Below are positions 19,328 to 31,427 of a DNA stretch of 64,000 nucleotides, in pieces. A program made the position numbers and the translations under genes. The DNA is from Periplaneta americana. Taxonomy: Eukaryota > Arthropoda > Insecta > Blattodea > Blattidae. The stretch spans positions 127,207,621-127,271,620 of the forward strand of contig NC_091125.1 of assembly GCF_040183065.1 (NCBI RefSeq), read 5' to 3'. How positions within the stretch are numbered: position 1 is the stretch's first letter; each line of letters starts with the position of its first letter. The notes beneath the pieces are model-generated. The model was not told where the DNA came from. It did no database searches and worked only from the letters and a program-made list of their open reading frames with translations.

Positions 19328-21602
19328 ATGGTGAAACAAAGAGCGCTGTTGGCAGTGATGCTGACAATTTACGTTATTGTCTGTGCATATGCAGAAGATG
19401 GTATTCATACTTCAACTGAAGACGACCATATTCCATCTAAACTTCATCCTAAGGTAGGCCTAAGTACTAGACAGGAAAAAAACTAACTGCCGCTCTCGCT
19501 CGCTGTATCCGTTGCATTTGTCTTTCGAGTCTCGTCCCGTAACTCTCGTATGTTTTGAGTCTCGCTCATCATTCTCTAAATAGCATTTGGTCGGCGTGGG
19601 AAGATTTCGTAACTTTGAATAGCATAAATCATTGAAATAAATAACATTATAAATGTTTAATTGAGACAAAGAGACAAAACAGAACAGTATCTTAGTTATC
19701 AAAATGTTCTGGTTCTATTATATGAAATTACCTATGGTGTCCACATCTGTGGAGTAAAGGTTAGCGCGTCTGGCCGCAAAACCAGGTGGCTCAGGTTCGA
19801 TTCCCGGTCGGGGAAAGTTACCTGTTGAGGTTTTTTCGGGTTTTTTTCTCAACTCAATATGAGCAAATGCTGGGTGCCTTTCGGTGCTCGACCCCGGACT
19901 CATTTTACCGGCATTATCACCTTCATCTCATTCAGACGCTAAATAACCTATGCTGTTGGTAAAGCGTCGTAAAATAACCTACAAAAATAAAATTAAAAAA
20001 TTACCTATGGTTATATAAATAGAAAAAAATTCTCAAATAAATTTTCATTTCTAAGAAACATAAAATATAACGTTAAATAAAGCGTTAATATTTTTTTACT
20101 TGAGATTGTACACTTGATCTCAAACATACGAAAAGAAAATTCCTAGCTTTTAATAAGGGCTTAGTAATTAAATAAAGACTGGGGAACGAATTATTATACA
20201 CTGAAAGGTAGGGATAATGTTTAAAATAGGGTACTTGAATGTTTATACGTATATAACTGTTGTCAAAACAGATAAAAGTTCAGTCTAGTATATAAACCTC
20301 TGTGAAGATTCAAGGCTGCTTGAAGTTAGAGAGTTGATCATTCCCGAAGTCCCGAAGTCTTGAAACACTCAGAAGTATTCTTTACGTTAACGACGCGACG
20401 TATACAACATTGTCGTGCGGGTTTTCGACTTTGCGGGCGCTGTTAGTTTTGCTTTCTCGATCATTGTTCAACTCTAGTAAGTACATTTCTGTAGTAAAAT
20501 TTATGAAGTGCTTATAACTATAGAGTCCGGATTTATATCCACTAAGCTTATAAAGTATAGTTGCTCTTTCGTATATACACCCCCATACACGTCTGATATA
20601 AGATATTTCTGGATACTTAGATGTGGTATTGGAAGCAATGTATATTATGTGCAATCACAGAAGCCTTTAAAAAGACAAAACAAATTTAGCTACAGTGTAT
20701 CTTGATAACTGCTGTAACGATAACTTGCACGCGTAATAGCCTACATAGGCGACTCCTTGCTTCCTTCAGGTATTATTAATTTGTTAGATCAAGACTGGAA
20801 GATTTAAACTACGTAATGTTGTAAACCACGCTTTTCTACCGTTTGATTACCAAAACAGAGTTGATGTCATTTTAGTTTATAGTGCATATAAATCCGAACT
20901 GTACTTGTAATAATTAAACTGCGTCTATTTAACTACGTCTATGCGGAGAACTATTGAGTAAAGGAGTACCAAATTCGGTATACAGAGTGGAAGTGACATA
21001 ACCGTACAGATCATGCCTGGGCGTTATTAACTCAACTGAGATACTGCAGACTACCCCTAAATTCCCCAATCCCCCTTCCCTGGCAGAGACAGTTATGCAT
21101 CGGACCGATGAGAGTAGACCTGAGGGCAAGCATTGCTGAGTGACGGATTGTATAAGGCAGTCATCATAGCTTTCGGCTCTCTCTGGACGCCTAAAATCCA
21201 CTACTGTTGCTCAGTGTCTGATTGTGTGTTTGTTTCTAAAGCGGGGTAAGCGAAAAGGACATGGGCGGGGTATTTCCTTTCCTTTTTACTTCCCCTTTAT
21301 GCCCAGTGCTGATAGAGTTGACGGGGGCGTAGAATACATTAAAATAAATAAAAATGCTATTATGCGTTTTGTTATTAAGTTCGTGGTTAATTAGAAACTG
21401 CGTACTGAAGGATGCAATGGAAGGAATGGTGAACGAGAAAAGAGTTCGGGGCAGAAGAAGACATCTCATGCTAGACGACATTAAGATATATGGATCATAT
21501 GCGGAGACTAAGAGGAAGGAAGAAAATAGGAAAGACTGGAGAATACTGGGTTTCCAGTGAAAGACCTACCCTTGGGCACAATACTATGAATGAAGAAATC
21601 AA

Positions 21603-21656
<54 letters not shown>

Positions 21657-24600
21657 AAACAGGAGTACTAAGACAGTTCCTTGAGGGATGCCAGCATTAA
21701 CAGTTGTACGACAGCTGCAGTTATCTTATATTTTAGTCAGCTGAAAGAAGAAAGAAACTGCTCCTTTTTTCTAAAGCAGTGACTCACTGTAAGTTTACCA
21801 TCTCTCCTATATTCAAATCTTTGCTTATAACCGATGGAAGAAAGAAATAACTTACTGAAACCAACTACTCAAGAGTGACAGCTTTCCTCTTTCCTCTGTT
21901 CAGATAAGTAGCTGTGTTATGTGGATATTGTTTGTTTTCCAGTTGTCTTCTTCATAAAAATTAAATTAATTTTCTACGTAATACAACTAAACTTAAGAGA
22001 GGTTAGTAAGCGGTGGTGTTTGTCCTGTATGTAAATAATATTTCTTTTATGACATCGGTCACACTAAGACCTTGCGATAAGGAAACAAGCAATCTCTCTT
22101 GGGAACTCTCCGTTACTACCGTTAATATACCCACGTCTACTCATTGAGCTACCGTGGCTATCTTACATTAATATGAGGAACTTAAGTGCGTAAACCAAAA
22201 TAAATATCAATAAATCGGCAACTTCAAGAACAGTGCAATTTAATTTTATGCGGTGCTTAGTTTTACATAATTAATTTCTGTTCAGATGTATTCGCAAATT
22301 GGAATAGCTTTCAAGGCTTAATACTTGAAGTTAATAATGATAATTATATTACTTCTGTAAAGAAACTATAATTAAAAATCAGTGATCTTTAGAAGAATAT
22401 ACTCTCTTTATTGACCTAAAAAACGACCACATCACTTCTGAAAAATAATATGCCGAAGATTTTTAGCTCCCCTTACCAATGCATCATTATCAATTAACTT
22501 TTAGCTCAGTAAATTTCAATGTAATGACAAGCATGGTAAATATCAAGGATGACTCTCAGTCCTAAAGCAAAAAATGTTAATGTCTTCTGTTTTCCGTTCC
22601 AGCGCCTGATAGCCGATTGTCATGAGGAGAAACAAAGGGACGCAACAGAGATAAGTGCAGATGAAGATGTACTTGGTAATTTGAATAACTCATCACTGCT
22701 ATTATCTTATGATTCTAATTATTTCCGTTGAATTCTCTGCATTGCTTGGGAGAACATTTTACTAGAGAAGCTCGACATATGTAGCCTTCAGCAAACTTTA
22801 CCTAGGTAATGCAGTAGTTTCCTATGAAAAATAGTGAAATTACATCAGGAATGCCGATATAATAAGGCAAACTAGTCTCAACATCGTTTTTGTCATCAGC
22901 ATGATCACTTTCAAATATTGGACTCTAAAGTGTGTACAGTATATATATCCAATTTTTACCCACACCATCTTCATTCGTCATCACCATCACCATTTACATG
23001 GGTAGGATCTCCAAGGTCCGTTCCGCTCACTCAGGAATCAGAGATATCTTCCCATCTTCTCCTCGTTAGACCAACATCTCTCCTACCAATGGGTCTGTAA
23101 GTCATAGCTTCTCTTGTTATCTTCGATTTTTTTCATTCTTAAAATATGGTCTTACCAATTCTTCCTTCCTTTCAATTATTATATAATTTAAGTTAAAAAT
23201 GTGTAATTCTCATCGGATTGTAAGGTTACTCATATCAAATCTGCTATTATATCCAGTTACATATCGTACACACTTCAATTCGGCGATCTATATTCTTTTT
23301 TTTTTTTTTTGTGAGTGCCCAGGTTTCACATCCATATAACAGTGTCGAAGTAGCCATTACTTACTTACTCACTTACTGGCTTTTAAGGAACCCGGAGGTT
23401 CATTGCCGCCCTCGCATAAGCCCGCCATTGGTCCCTATCCTGAGCAAGATTAATCCAGTTTCTGTCATCATATCCCAACTCCCTCAAATCCATTGTAATA
23501 GTATCTTCCCATCTATGTCTCGGCCTCACCAAAGGTCATTTTCCCTCCGGCCTCCCAACTAACACTCTATACATTTCTGGATTCGCCCATACGTGCTACA
23601 TGCCCTGCTCATCTCAAACGTCTGGATTTAATGTTCCTAATTATGTCAGGTGAAGAAGAGAATGCGTGCATTTTTGTCTTGTGTAACTTTCTCCATTCTC
23701 CTGTAACTTCATCCCTCTTAGCCCCAAATATTTTCCTAAGAACCTTATTCTCAAACACCCTTAACCTATGTTCTTCTCTCAAAGTGAGAGACCAAGTGTC
23801 ACAACAATAAAGAAAAAATGGTAATATAACTGTTTTATAAAATCTAACTTTAAGATTTTTTGACAGCAGATTGGGTGACAAAAGATTCTCAACCGAATAA
23901 TAACAGGCATTTCCCATATTTATTCTGCGTTTGATTTCCTCCCGAGTAAAATTTATATTTGTTACTGTTGCTCCAAGATATTTGAATTTTTCCACCTCTT
24001 CGAAGGACAAATCTCCAATTTTTATAGTTCTATTTCGTACAATATTCTCGTCACGAGACATAATCATATACTTTGTCTTTTCGAGATTTACTTCCAAACC
24101 TATCGCTTTACTCACTTCAAGTACAATTTCCGTGTTTTCCCTAATCGTTTGTGGATGTTCTCTTAACATATTCACGTCATTCGCATAGACAAGAAACTGA
24201 TGTAACCCGTTCAATTCCAGACCCTCACTGTTATCCTGAACTTTCCTTATGGGATATTCTAGAGCGAAGTTAAAAAGTAAAGGTGATATTGCATTTCCTT
24301 GCTTTAGTCCGCAGTGAATTGGAAAAGCATCAGATAGAAACTGGCCTATAAGGACTCTGCTGTAAGTTTCACTAATACACATTTTAATTAATGGAACTAG
24401 TTTCTTGGGAATACCAAATTCAATAAGAATATTATATAAAACTTCTCTCTTAACCGAGTCATATGCCTTTTTGAAATCCATGAGTAACTGATGTACTGTA
24501 CCCTTATACTCTCATTTTTTCTCCAATATCTGTCGAATACAAAAAATCTGATCAATAGTCGACCTATTACACCTAAAACCACACTGATGATCCCCAATAA

Positions 24601-27600
24601 TTTCATCTACATATGGAGTTAATCTTCTCAAAAGGATATTCTACAAAATTTTGTAGGACGTCAACAAAAGTGATATTCCTCGAAAGTTACCATAATTAGT
24701 CTTGTCCCTCTTATTATTATTATTACTATTATTATTAGTACTATTATTATTATTATTATTATTACGCATGAAAATTAATGAAAGATGAATATCTGTTTTT
24801 TTTAAATCGATTAAACTGTGAATGTTTATATAACATATTAATAGATTTTGAAAAAATTATCTGCAATAGATTATGACGTTTTCAGCACAAAATTTTGTAG
24901 AATATCCTTTTGAGAAGATTAACTCCATATATAGATGAAATTATTGGTGATTATCAGTGTGGTTTTAGGCGTAATATGTCGACTATTGATCAGATTTTCT
25001 TGTATTCAACAGATATTGGAGAAAAATGGGAGTAAAAGGGTACAGTACATCAGTTATTCATCGATTATTCATCGACTCGCTTAAGAGAGAAGTTTTATAT
25101 AATATTCTTATTGAATTTGGTAATCCCAAGAATCTAATATGAATATAACTTGGTATTCCCAAGAATGTAATATGAATTTAACTTTTTTCAACAAGGTTAA
25201 GACTATAATTTACATGTAAGTTAGTATTATCAGTATTATTTATAATCTTGTGCTCAAAATTTCGTGCCAATTCTTCTCTTTTGCCGAAACATAAACGACA
25301 TCCGATTTCCTATTTTCTGTCACGTAAACTACTGTATTTATATATGTAAGAAAGATTTTTATGTACACCATCTGCGATATCTTCCATTCCAATGGATGTT
25401 TTTTTAAAATAACAGATTTTAAACAAAATGCAGCCGGCAATGAATGATTGATTTGCGCACTTTCCGTATGGAGCAGCTGTGGGCTGCAAACACTACGTTT
25501 TTACAAGATGACGTCGAAAATCAAGTTGACTTTCCTCTTTCCTACATTTGACCTTGTCGAAGAAAAGATAAGTACTGTCTCTGAATACGGTTCCGGCACT
25601 TTATTTTATATGACCTAACTTCTGACTCGAAAAATTTGAGACGAAATGAAGTTGAACTGACATTCTTGAATACGGTATTAAGTATCCAGGAGCGTACAGA
25701 TAATACAGAATTACGTACATAGAGACTTGTATCTCAATCCAAACCGTATCTAAATCAGCACTTCTATACAACTAAATTAATATTCTTAGATCACATTTAA
25801 AATTATGTATATTTTTGTTAATAAAATGTCGTTTTGTTTTTCAGATGATTTCGTAATAAGTGGCAAAGAAGGAGTAGTATTTCAAGAACCGTCGTGAGTA
25901 AAATAAATTACACATAGGTTTTGACAATTTAAATTAAACCAATTCATATTACAATTCCTTAAAATTGTATGTTGAGAACATTGCTATACAGGGTGTAACA
26001 AAATTATATGCCAAAACTTTAGGGAAACATTCCTCTCACTTAGAGGGTGAGAATACGAGTATGTTATAAGGGTGTTTTTGAAGTGGCGTTACAAACTTTC
26101 AGTGATGATGGCGAAAGGCACATGTATCAATTTGAGATAAGGAACCATGGTCCGGAAATGACTGAGTCGAAAGTTATAAGCAAAAATAGTTGTGTGGAAA
26201 TGGAATTGTAATTTGGCACTACGTTCCCTCCTTCCCTTAATCTTTGGAACAGTCATGGAAAGATAGTGTGGGTCGGATGTCTCCTACGTGGATACTGGTC
26301 CGATACAATCTGTGAGCCTGTCTACTGTTCCCAGTGGCTTATCCGTACTCGAAAATCAGATCTGCTTATTCCGCTCTCGTGTACTCCTCCATTTCACTAG
26401 GACTGATCGACTGGACACTGCAACTTGTACACATACACTGCTGTCTACAGACGTGCATATCAGGACCGACCATGTCCGTTACACATTACGCTATCTGCAT
26501 TGCTTTAGTCCCCATCTCTCAGACAGCGCACTGAATGGAATATACTGTAAGTAGACAACGTAAACAACGTCGGATGAATACAGTATGTGTAATATGTACA
26601 GATAAATACATATAAATAAGGTGTACAGAGGAATAAAATTATTTCATTTCCACACAACTATTTTTGCTTCTAACTTTCGACTCGGTCATTTCCGGACCAG
26701 GGCTCCTCATCTCAAATTGATACATGTGCCCTTCGCCATCATCCCTGAAAGTTTGTAACACCACCTCGGAAACACTTGTATAAGCATGGGTCCGAAAATT
26801 CTTGATTTTCTTATTAGAGCTCCCTTTCTGAATCCTGCTTACATTGTATGATGCGCAGGCGATATTGGTTTTTTTGTGGAATACCATCATAGCTATCGTG
26901 TGCGTTACACCCTATAACTGAACACCATAACTGTGGGAAATACAGAAAGAGAATGTATGGTACATCATCCCCACCACAATTCCCATGTGTAATTACTGAT
27001 GTTCGGGTAAAGTAGCTGTATCAGGATAGAATGTATAACTGCTTCAGACTAAGTAAACACTACCCCCTTCCACTAGCTAAAACTCTACCTGCTGGGAAGA
27101 GTGCTCCCCACTCCCTAGCTAAATCATCAGTGAATGGACAGTACAGCCGATAGGAACTGAATATACATCGTCACTACTGTTGGCTGAGGGACACGCGAGA
27201 ACTAGCTAATGTCTGTAAACAAAACGCGCGGACCATGGATACCTATCCTGATACAGCTACTTTATCCGAACCATAGTAATTACATTTTAACCAGAGATAA
27301 ACAAGAGCGTCTACATGTAATCAGACTGTTCTGGTGTGAAACTGTTACACGATAGCTCTGATAGAATTTCACACTAACTACATTGGGTTCTATCGAAGAA
27401 ATAAAGTGTTTCCGGACTCATGTTCAAATAACAATGTCATCTATATGTGAGGAATGTGTCCCTAAAGTTTTGACATACATTTTTGTTACACTCTGTATAT
27501 TGTATGAAATTTCGCATCTTACTTTTTCCGTTACATTCCGTTTTAATTACATTATTATTTGTAATAAAAAATCTTTACACAAAAATGTTTTTCAACTTAT

Positions 27601-27774
27601 AATAACAAGATACTGTAGGCCTATTATATTTTACCTTCAATATAGACTTTAAAGGCATCCATTTGTGTAAAAAAAATAATTTTGTTTATTATTTTTAACA
27701 TTTGTTTCAGCATACCAAAACTAGACAAGAAAGATCCAGAATGGTGGTTTCCCATTAAGATAACACGACTATAA
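19328..27774 (+). CDS. Gene B: small secreted acidic protein, four exons
   Basis: Exons: 19328-19453, 22603-22675, 25845-25893, 27711-27774 (stop TAA 27772-27774). Intron phases are 0, 1 and 2, all with GT-AG ends; total 312 nt, 103 residues. Exon 1 gives a signal peptide (MVKQRALLAVMLTIYVIVCA, then YA|EDG as a likely cleavage site). Exon 2 is RLIADCHEEKQRDATEISAD, then EDVL. Exon 3 is DDFVISGKEGVVFQEP. Exon 4 is IPKLDKKDPEWWFPIKITRL. The mature protein is about 80 residues, acidic, with a single cysteine and an unusual EWWFP near the C-terminus. Exons 3-4 are duplicated as gene A. Support is from splice consensus, unbroken phase, TATA box and paralogy; no homologue is recognised. LINEs, SINEs and microsatellites fill introns 1 and 2. 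A secretory effector, accessory-gland or neuropeptide-like role is possible but unproven. Confidence 0.7.
19739..19998 (+). mobile_element. SINE (family A) with 13-bp TSD
   Basis: The tRNA-like head (GTTAGCGCGTCTGGC, CAGGTTCGATTCCCGG) is followed by the family A body and an A-rich tail. The direct repeat AATTACCTATGGT lies at 19726-19738 and 19999-20011. It lies in intron 1 of gene B. Confidence 0.9.
20012..21383. other. Intron 1 of gene B, no feature seen
   Basis: No splice-supported exon, repeat family or domain identified in this stretch on either strand. Confidence 0.4.
21384..21600 (+). mobile_element. LINE fragment (family L3), C-terminal end
   Basis: Reads NCVLKDAMEGMVNEKRVRGR, then RRHLMLDDIKIYGSYAETKR and KEENRKDWRILGFQ*, the C-terminal tail of a LINE ORF2. 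It ends in the phrase ACTATGAATGAAGAAAT and runs into a (TA)n tract. Related copies are at 29460-29762 and 57688-58160. Confidence 0.75.
21605..21653 (+). repeat. (TA)n microsatellite
   Basis: About 23 TA units directly after the L3 LINE tail. Confidence 0.95.
21654..22602. other. Intron 1 of gene B, no feature seen
   Basis: AT-rich non-coding sequence leading to the CCGTTCCAG acceptor of exon 2. Confidence 0.4.
22930..23350 (-). mobile_element. LINE fragment (family L4), minus strand, decayed
   Basis: The minus-strand reading has LLYGCETWALT near 23340, then IEVCTICNW, and YRPIGRRDVGLTRRRWEDIS near 23050. This is the C-terminal region of a LINE ORF2 (YG-E-W, then GRRDVGRPRRRW). There are several stops. 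It lies in intron 2 of gene B, directly beside the next LINE. Confidence 0.65.
23356..24706 (-). mobile_element. RTE-like LINE (family L2), 5'-truncated, minus strand
   Basis: The 3' end (a TAAG-type tail) is at 23356. Minus-strand coding runs from about 24706 with NYGNFRGISLL and DEIIG-HQCGFRRN, then DFKKAYDSVKREVLYNILIE, GLKQGNAISPLLFNFALEYP and VYANDVN (the catalytic YADD changed to YAND), to the C-terminal RWAGHV/GRPRRRWED motifs. A stretch of 290 codons (24481-23609) is still open. It lies in intron 2 of gene B. Confidence 0.85.
24707..24772 (+). repeat. Imperfect (ATT)n tract
   Basis: ATT units with some ACT/AGT variants at the breakpoint of the LINE at 23356-24706. Confidence 0.85.
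24888..25140 (+). mobile_element. RTE-like LINE (L2) internal fragment, inverted partner
   Basis: Plus-strand copy of the DEIIG-HQCGFRRN...REVLYNILIEFG region that is also present on the minus strand at 24400-24670. It has stops and lacks both ends of the element. The two arms form an inverted repeat around the (ATT)n spacer. Confidence 0.8.
25141..25465. other. Intron 2 of gene B, no feature seen
   Basis: Contains a near repeat (AATATGAATATAACTTGGTA and TGTAATATGAATTTAAC) at its left end and nothing else recognised. Confidence 0.4.
25989..27495. mobile_element. Tc1/mariner-like non-autonomous element (copy 2)
   Basis: The termini CAGGGTGTAACAAAA and TTTTTGTTACACTCTG are inverted, with TA at 25987-25988 and 27496-27497. 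It occupies intron 3 of gene B and is split by the element at 26070-26777. It is the orthologous insertion to 538-2037. Confidence 0.75.
26070..26777. mobile_element. MITE with about 140-bp inverted arms
   Basis: The left arm (GTGTTTTTGAAGTGGCGTTA, then CAAACTTTCAG...TTTCGACTC region to about 26210) is mirrored at 26640-26777. Copy 1 at about 606-625 has no such insertion, so it arrived after the duplication. The flanks GTTATAA and GTATAAG may be an imperfect TSD. The superfamily is unclear. Confidence 0.75.
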
Positions 27775-27961
27775 AAGCTATGTAAGAACAGTTTCTGATT
27801 AACAGCTTACTGTGATTGTGATATTAACTCATGTAAATTATGTTGTCAATGTATGTAACTCTATAATAATACACAATGTCATAAATGAAACCAAGAAATG
27901 ACAGTGTTATATCATATAAAAATAAATGTTTTCAATACTTTCGTTACATTTTGCTGTTGTA

Positions 27962-28351
27962 CAGTAGTGGCAAAAAAAAACCGGACCGACCCTTGTAGCT
28001 GATTTCAGAGCTTTGTTCACCCAGAGCACGGTAGACTGGTAACTAAAACTTTCGTGGTTCGAATTCTGCCTGGGAAGGAAACTTTTTTTTTGTTCCTTAT
28101 TCAAATTTATTCCCAATACTTTTCGATTGCAGCGATATTTTACTACTTAATTAACTCATTATTCCCAGAACATGAATTTTACCAGCAATCGAAAAGTATT
28201 GGGAATAAATTTGAATAAGGAACAAAAAAAAGTTTCCTTCCCAGGCAGGATTCGAACCACGAAAGTCTTAATTACCAGTCTATCGTGCTCCGGAGTGAGC
28301 AAGGCTCTGAAAGCAGTTACAAGGGTCGGTCCGGTTTTTTTGCCACTATTG
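27962..28351. mobile_element. Palindromic fold-back element with tRNA-like arms (copy 2)
   Basis: Same structure as 3858-4263, with TA on both sides (27960-27961 and 28352-28353). Each arm has the B box GGTTCGAAT. It lies just 3' of the stop codon of gene B. Confidence 0.85.
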
Positions 28352-28415
28352 TACTCCATTTGATAATTATTTCCAATTTTTATTTATGAACTACTAGAGT
28401 CAGGTACTTTCCAAA

Positions 28416-28420
<5 letters not shown>

Positions 28421-28491
<71 letters not shown>

Positions 28492-28812
28492 TTTTATTTG
28501 AAAGATAAAAATAGTACACTTTTGGTTGGCACTCCCGATGAAGCAAAAGCTTGTGGCCGGGAGTGGAGTATTACATTGACTAATTAAAAAGTTATATTAA
28601 AAGTTTAAGCCTACACTAAAATAATTATTTAATTGTTTAATTTAAGTAATCAAATGTAAGTAAGTAAAAGTAAAGTGAAAAATACCAAAATAGTAATACA
28701 AGAAATACAATGAAATTATATCAAATACACAGAAGGGTAGGTTAACTAGAAAGTACAAGGAGCGATGGCCCCTTTAAACAATAATAAAGTAAAATGAAAA
28801 AAGTATTAATAA
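28421..28812 (-). mobile_element. LINE 3' end with long (ATT)n tail (copy 2)
   Basis: Same as 4332-4697 but with about 24 AAT units (28421-28490) where copy 1 has about 12. Confidence 0.65.
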
Positions 28813-29043
28813 TACAATTACTCAGTTTCGTTTAAATATACATGCGAGCACTTCAATTTAAAAATATACATGCAGTGTAAAAATTATAAGGAGCATAATA
28901 AAGTACGTTTCTTAAAAGGAAAAGCATACTTAAAAAATTAATAAGGCTCAAATCTGACTTTACTCGTCACCACCACCACGCGCATATAAACTTATTCAAA
29001 ATTGTCTTAAAAATATACTTTCTTCTTCATTTCACTACTGTTA

Positions 29044-29430
29044 AGGCCCATTCACAATGAAAATTAAACACAACCGTAACATAAACACAGAAGTTTGCGC
29101 CCAGGCTACCAAATGGGATCATTCACAATGATTCACATAAGCATTGACATAAACATTACCGTAAGCCGTTAACATGAAAGTTTGCAAACTCCAAACTTTC
29201 ATGTTTATGCTTACGTGATTTGCAAACAGAACACAATCGTGGAGCGCTGAAGTATACGACAGAATATGAGGAAATGGCGTCGTTGTTATGTCTCCATGGT
29301 TACCAAGCATGTTTGCTGTTATGTTTATGTTCCCATCGTGAATGATGGTATGACTTCTTGATTTTACTGTTATGTTTATATTCTTAAGTTAACGCTTACG
29401 TTATGTTTAATTTTCATTGTGAATGAGCCT
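29044..29430. mobile_element. PIF/Harbinger-like MITE, TTA target repeat
   Basis: The termini AGGCCCATTCACAATGAAAA and its complement (TTTTCATTGTGAATGAGCCT) flank 387 bp. TTA lies on both sides (29041-29043 and 29431-29433). The interior repeats ACATAAACAT-type motifs in both orientations. No ORF. Confidence 0.85.
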
Positions 29431-29459
29431 TTAGAATTATAGATCCACACAATAAACAC

Positions 29460-29762
29460 AATAGGAAATGAAGCTGAGTTGGAAAGAGTGAGTGAAGAAA
29501 GAATGATGCTGAAACTGATCTGGAAGAGGAAAAGGAATTGGTTGGGTTACTGGCTGAGAAGAAACTGCTTACTGAAGGATGCACTGAAAGGCATGGTGAA
29601 CGGAAGAAGAGTTCGGGGCAGAAGAAGATATTAGATGATAGACGACATTAAGATATATTGATTTTATTAGGAAACAAAGAGGAAGGGAGAAAATAGGAAA
29701 GACTGGAGAAAGCTGGGTTTGCAGTGAAATACCTGCCCTTGGGCAGAACACTAAACGAAATG
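29460..29762 (+). mobile_element. LINE fragment (family L3), C-terminal end
   Basis: Reads WLRRNCLLKDALKGMVNGRR, then VRGRRRY, and later ENRKDWRKLGLQ, ending CCCTTGGGCAGAACACTAAA. Contains stops. Confidence 0.7.
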
Positions 29763-30633
29763 ACAATAAACACGTCCGCATGGAACTCTAATTCATTTTG
29801 TATTCAGAGAACAAGCCAACTGTAGCGGAAGAAAAATCCCAGATACGTGGCATTTTTATCACTGGAGCTACGGAAACACGCCATCGTATTTCCCTAAATG
29901 TCTCTCAATAACATTACCACGCAATTTTTTCTAGTATCCTGTCTTCCACAAATGGTTCATAATTATCCACAGCCTACCAAGATTCTTAGAAACAAAATGT
30001 GGGCGGATGTTGAGTGTGTAGCGTACATGTCTACTTGTTATTATGTTATTAAACATGCATTTCATATTACATAAACAGGCGCACAAAATCTTGAACAAAA
30101 TTTATATAAATTAAGCAACTTTTAAACTCATTTTCCTCGGGCGGTCTACATTTCTTTTCCTTCAAAGTTTATACTTCTTAATTACAATTATTGTTCTTGC
30201 ATTTTCCATCTATTATGTGCTGTTCCCGGTTTTCTCTGTAGTCCTCTATTATCTCATTCAAATTGTAGATATTTAGTTTATTTCGTATAAGTTATCTTGA
30301 ATTTTATTTGTTCTCTTTTTGAGCATCTTCCACCTTCTTAAGATGTCTCATTCTGGTAGATTGTATTTCACTTTTATCTTTTTCTCTAAAAACTCCTTCT
30401 ACTTCCCTATGTTATTTTGTAGAATTCTATTTATTGTTTCACAAATTTATTGATATTTTAAATCTTTCCTATACTTATATTTATCTCTGTCAAAACTTAT
30501 ACAGGGACATTTTATTTTTACTTCAATTTTTATTGTATCTGAATTTTTTTATGTAATTTGCACCCACTCCCTCTACTAGTGAACTTCAAACCGTTCTCCA
30601 CACAGAACCTAGGCCGCGTATGCGGTCATAGTA
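29763..30633. other. No feature seen
   Basis: T-rich intergenic sequence without supported exons or repeats. Confidence 0.4.
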
Positions 30634-31210
30634 AGCAGTACTGACTTAGTGAGTATAGTACGTTCCAGAAATATGTTCGCGTTATCCAATGACGAAAGAG
30701 CTTTCAATATTGAATCATATTTTCGCACAGCTACCGTCGTCCGTTTGCATACGTCGCATCCCGGTTTCCCCCACTCCCTTCTGCTCGCCCCTCTGTAAGC
30801 GCTAGTGGTTGGGCTGTCTTAGCTCTTTTCTGAAAACATTAATTTCTGTTAGAAATTATACAACTGTTTAAAATAGCTTAAATAAAAGGGCCTCATTAAG
30901 TAATTAACTGCCACGTGATTTCCCCCTTTCTACGACCCTGCGACATAACCACTTGGAGGGACAGTAGATAGCACGTCTGAGAAATTTTATCTTTTCGGAT
31001 CGGGCAGAAGTGAAGATTGAATTTACAGTACGTAAGGTACTCTTTTATAGAGTAGGTACAGAAGTATTTCAACATGAGTTACAAGTACGAAGGACGAAAC
31101 TGGTCATTGAAATTAGATACAATAGTCTACAGTGCGATAATATGCACAAAAGAACTGAAGCCTGTATCGAAATGAACGAACACCATTTTCAAAAATATGT
31201 TTAAATATCC
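30634..31210 (+). pseudogene. DNA-transposon remnant: transposase ends only
   Basis: At 30673 the reading MFALSNDERAFNIESYFRTA resembles the N-terminal helix block of mariner-type/DUF4817 transposases. At about 31080-31204, NSLQCDNMHKRTEACIEMNE followed by HHFQKYV* resembles their C-terminus. The catalytic centre is missing. Ends of the element were not found. Confidence 0.4.
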
Positions 31211-31427
31211 ATATTATGATTATTTTTAAATTTAACTTCATTTCCATATTGTAGGCTAATATGCTTTAGACTGTATAATATACACTGCATAATGAATACG
31301 TCCGAATGGATAGCTCAATTTGCGAGTAAAAACACTTATTGTTAACACAGTACTGTATTTTGATTTAACAAAAACCTACAATTAAAACTATCAAACTGAA
31401 AATCGCGATATTTCCTAGTTTACGTAA

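Larger units (their letters stand above)
25466..28812 (+). repeat. Segmental duplication, copy 2
   Basis: Matches 1-4697 in order and orientation. It contains exons 3 and 4 of gene B, the intron-3 Tc1/mariner-like element, the palindromic tRNA-armed element and the (AAT)n-tailed LINE end. It lacks the three insertions specific to copy 1 and has its own inverted-repeat element at 26070-26777. Confidence 0.9.

Noticed and set aside
20382-21201. Minus-strand host exons
   Set aside because: Short frames without acceptor-donor pairs, a shared phase or recognisable domains.
15300-23400. A CRISPR-like array from the 50-bp and other short repeats
   Set aside because: The repeats lack constant direct repeats with unique spacers and the genome is eukaryotic.
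26288-26554. Two overlapping plus-strand reading frames of 66-88 codons
   Set aside because: They lie inside the inverted-repeat element at 26070-26777, with no splice or homology support.
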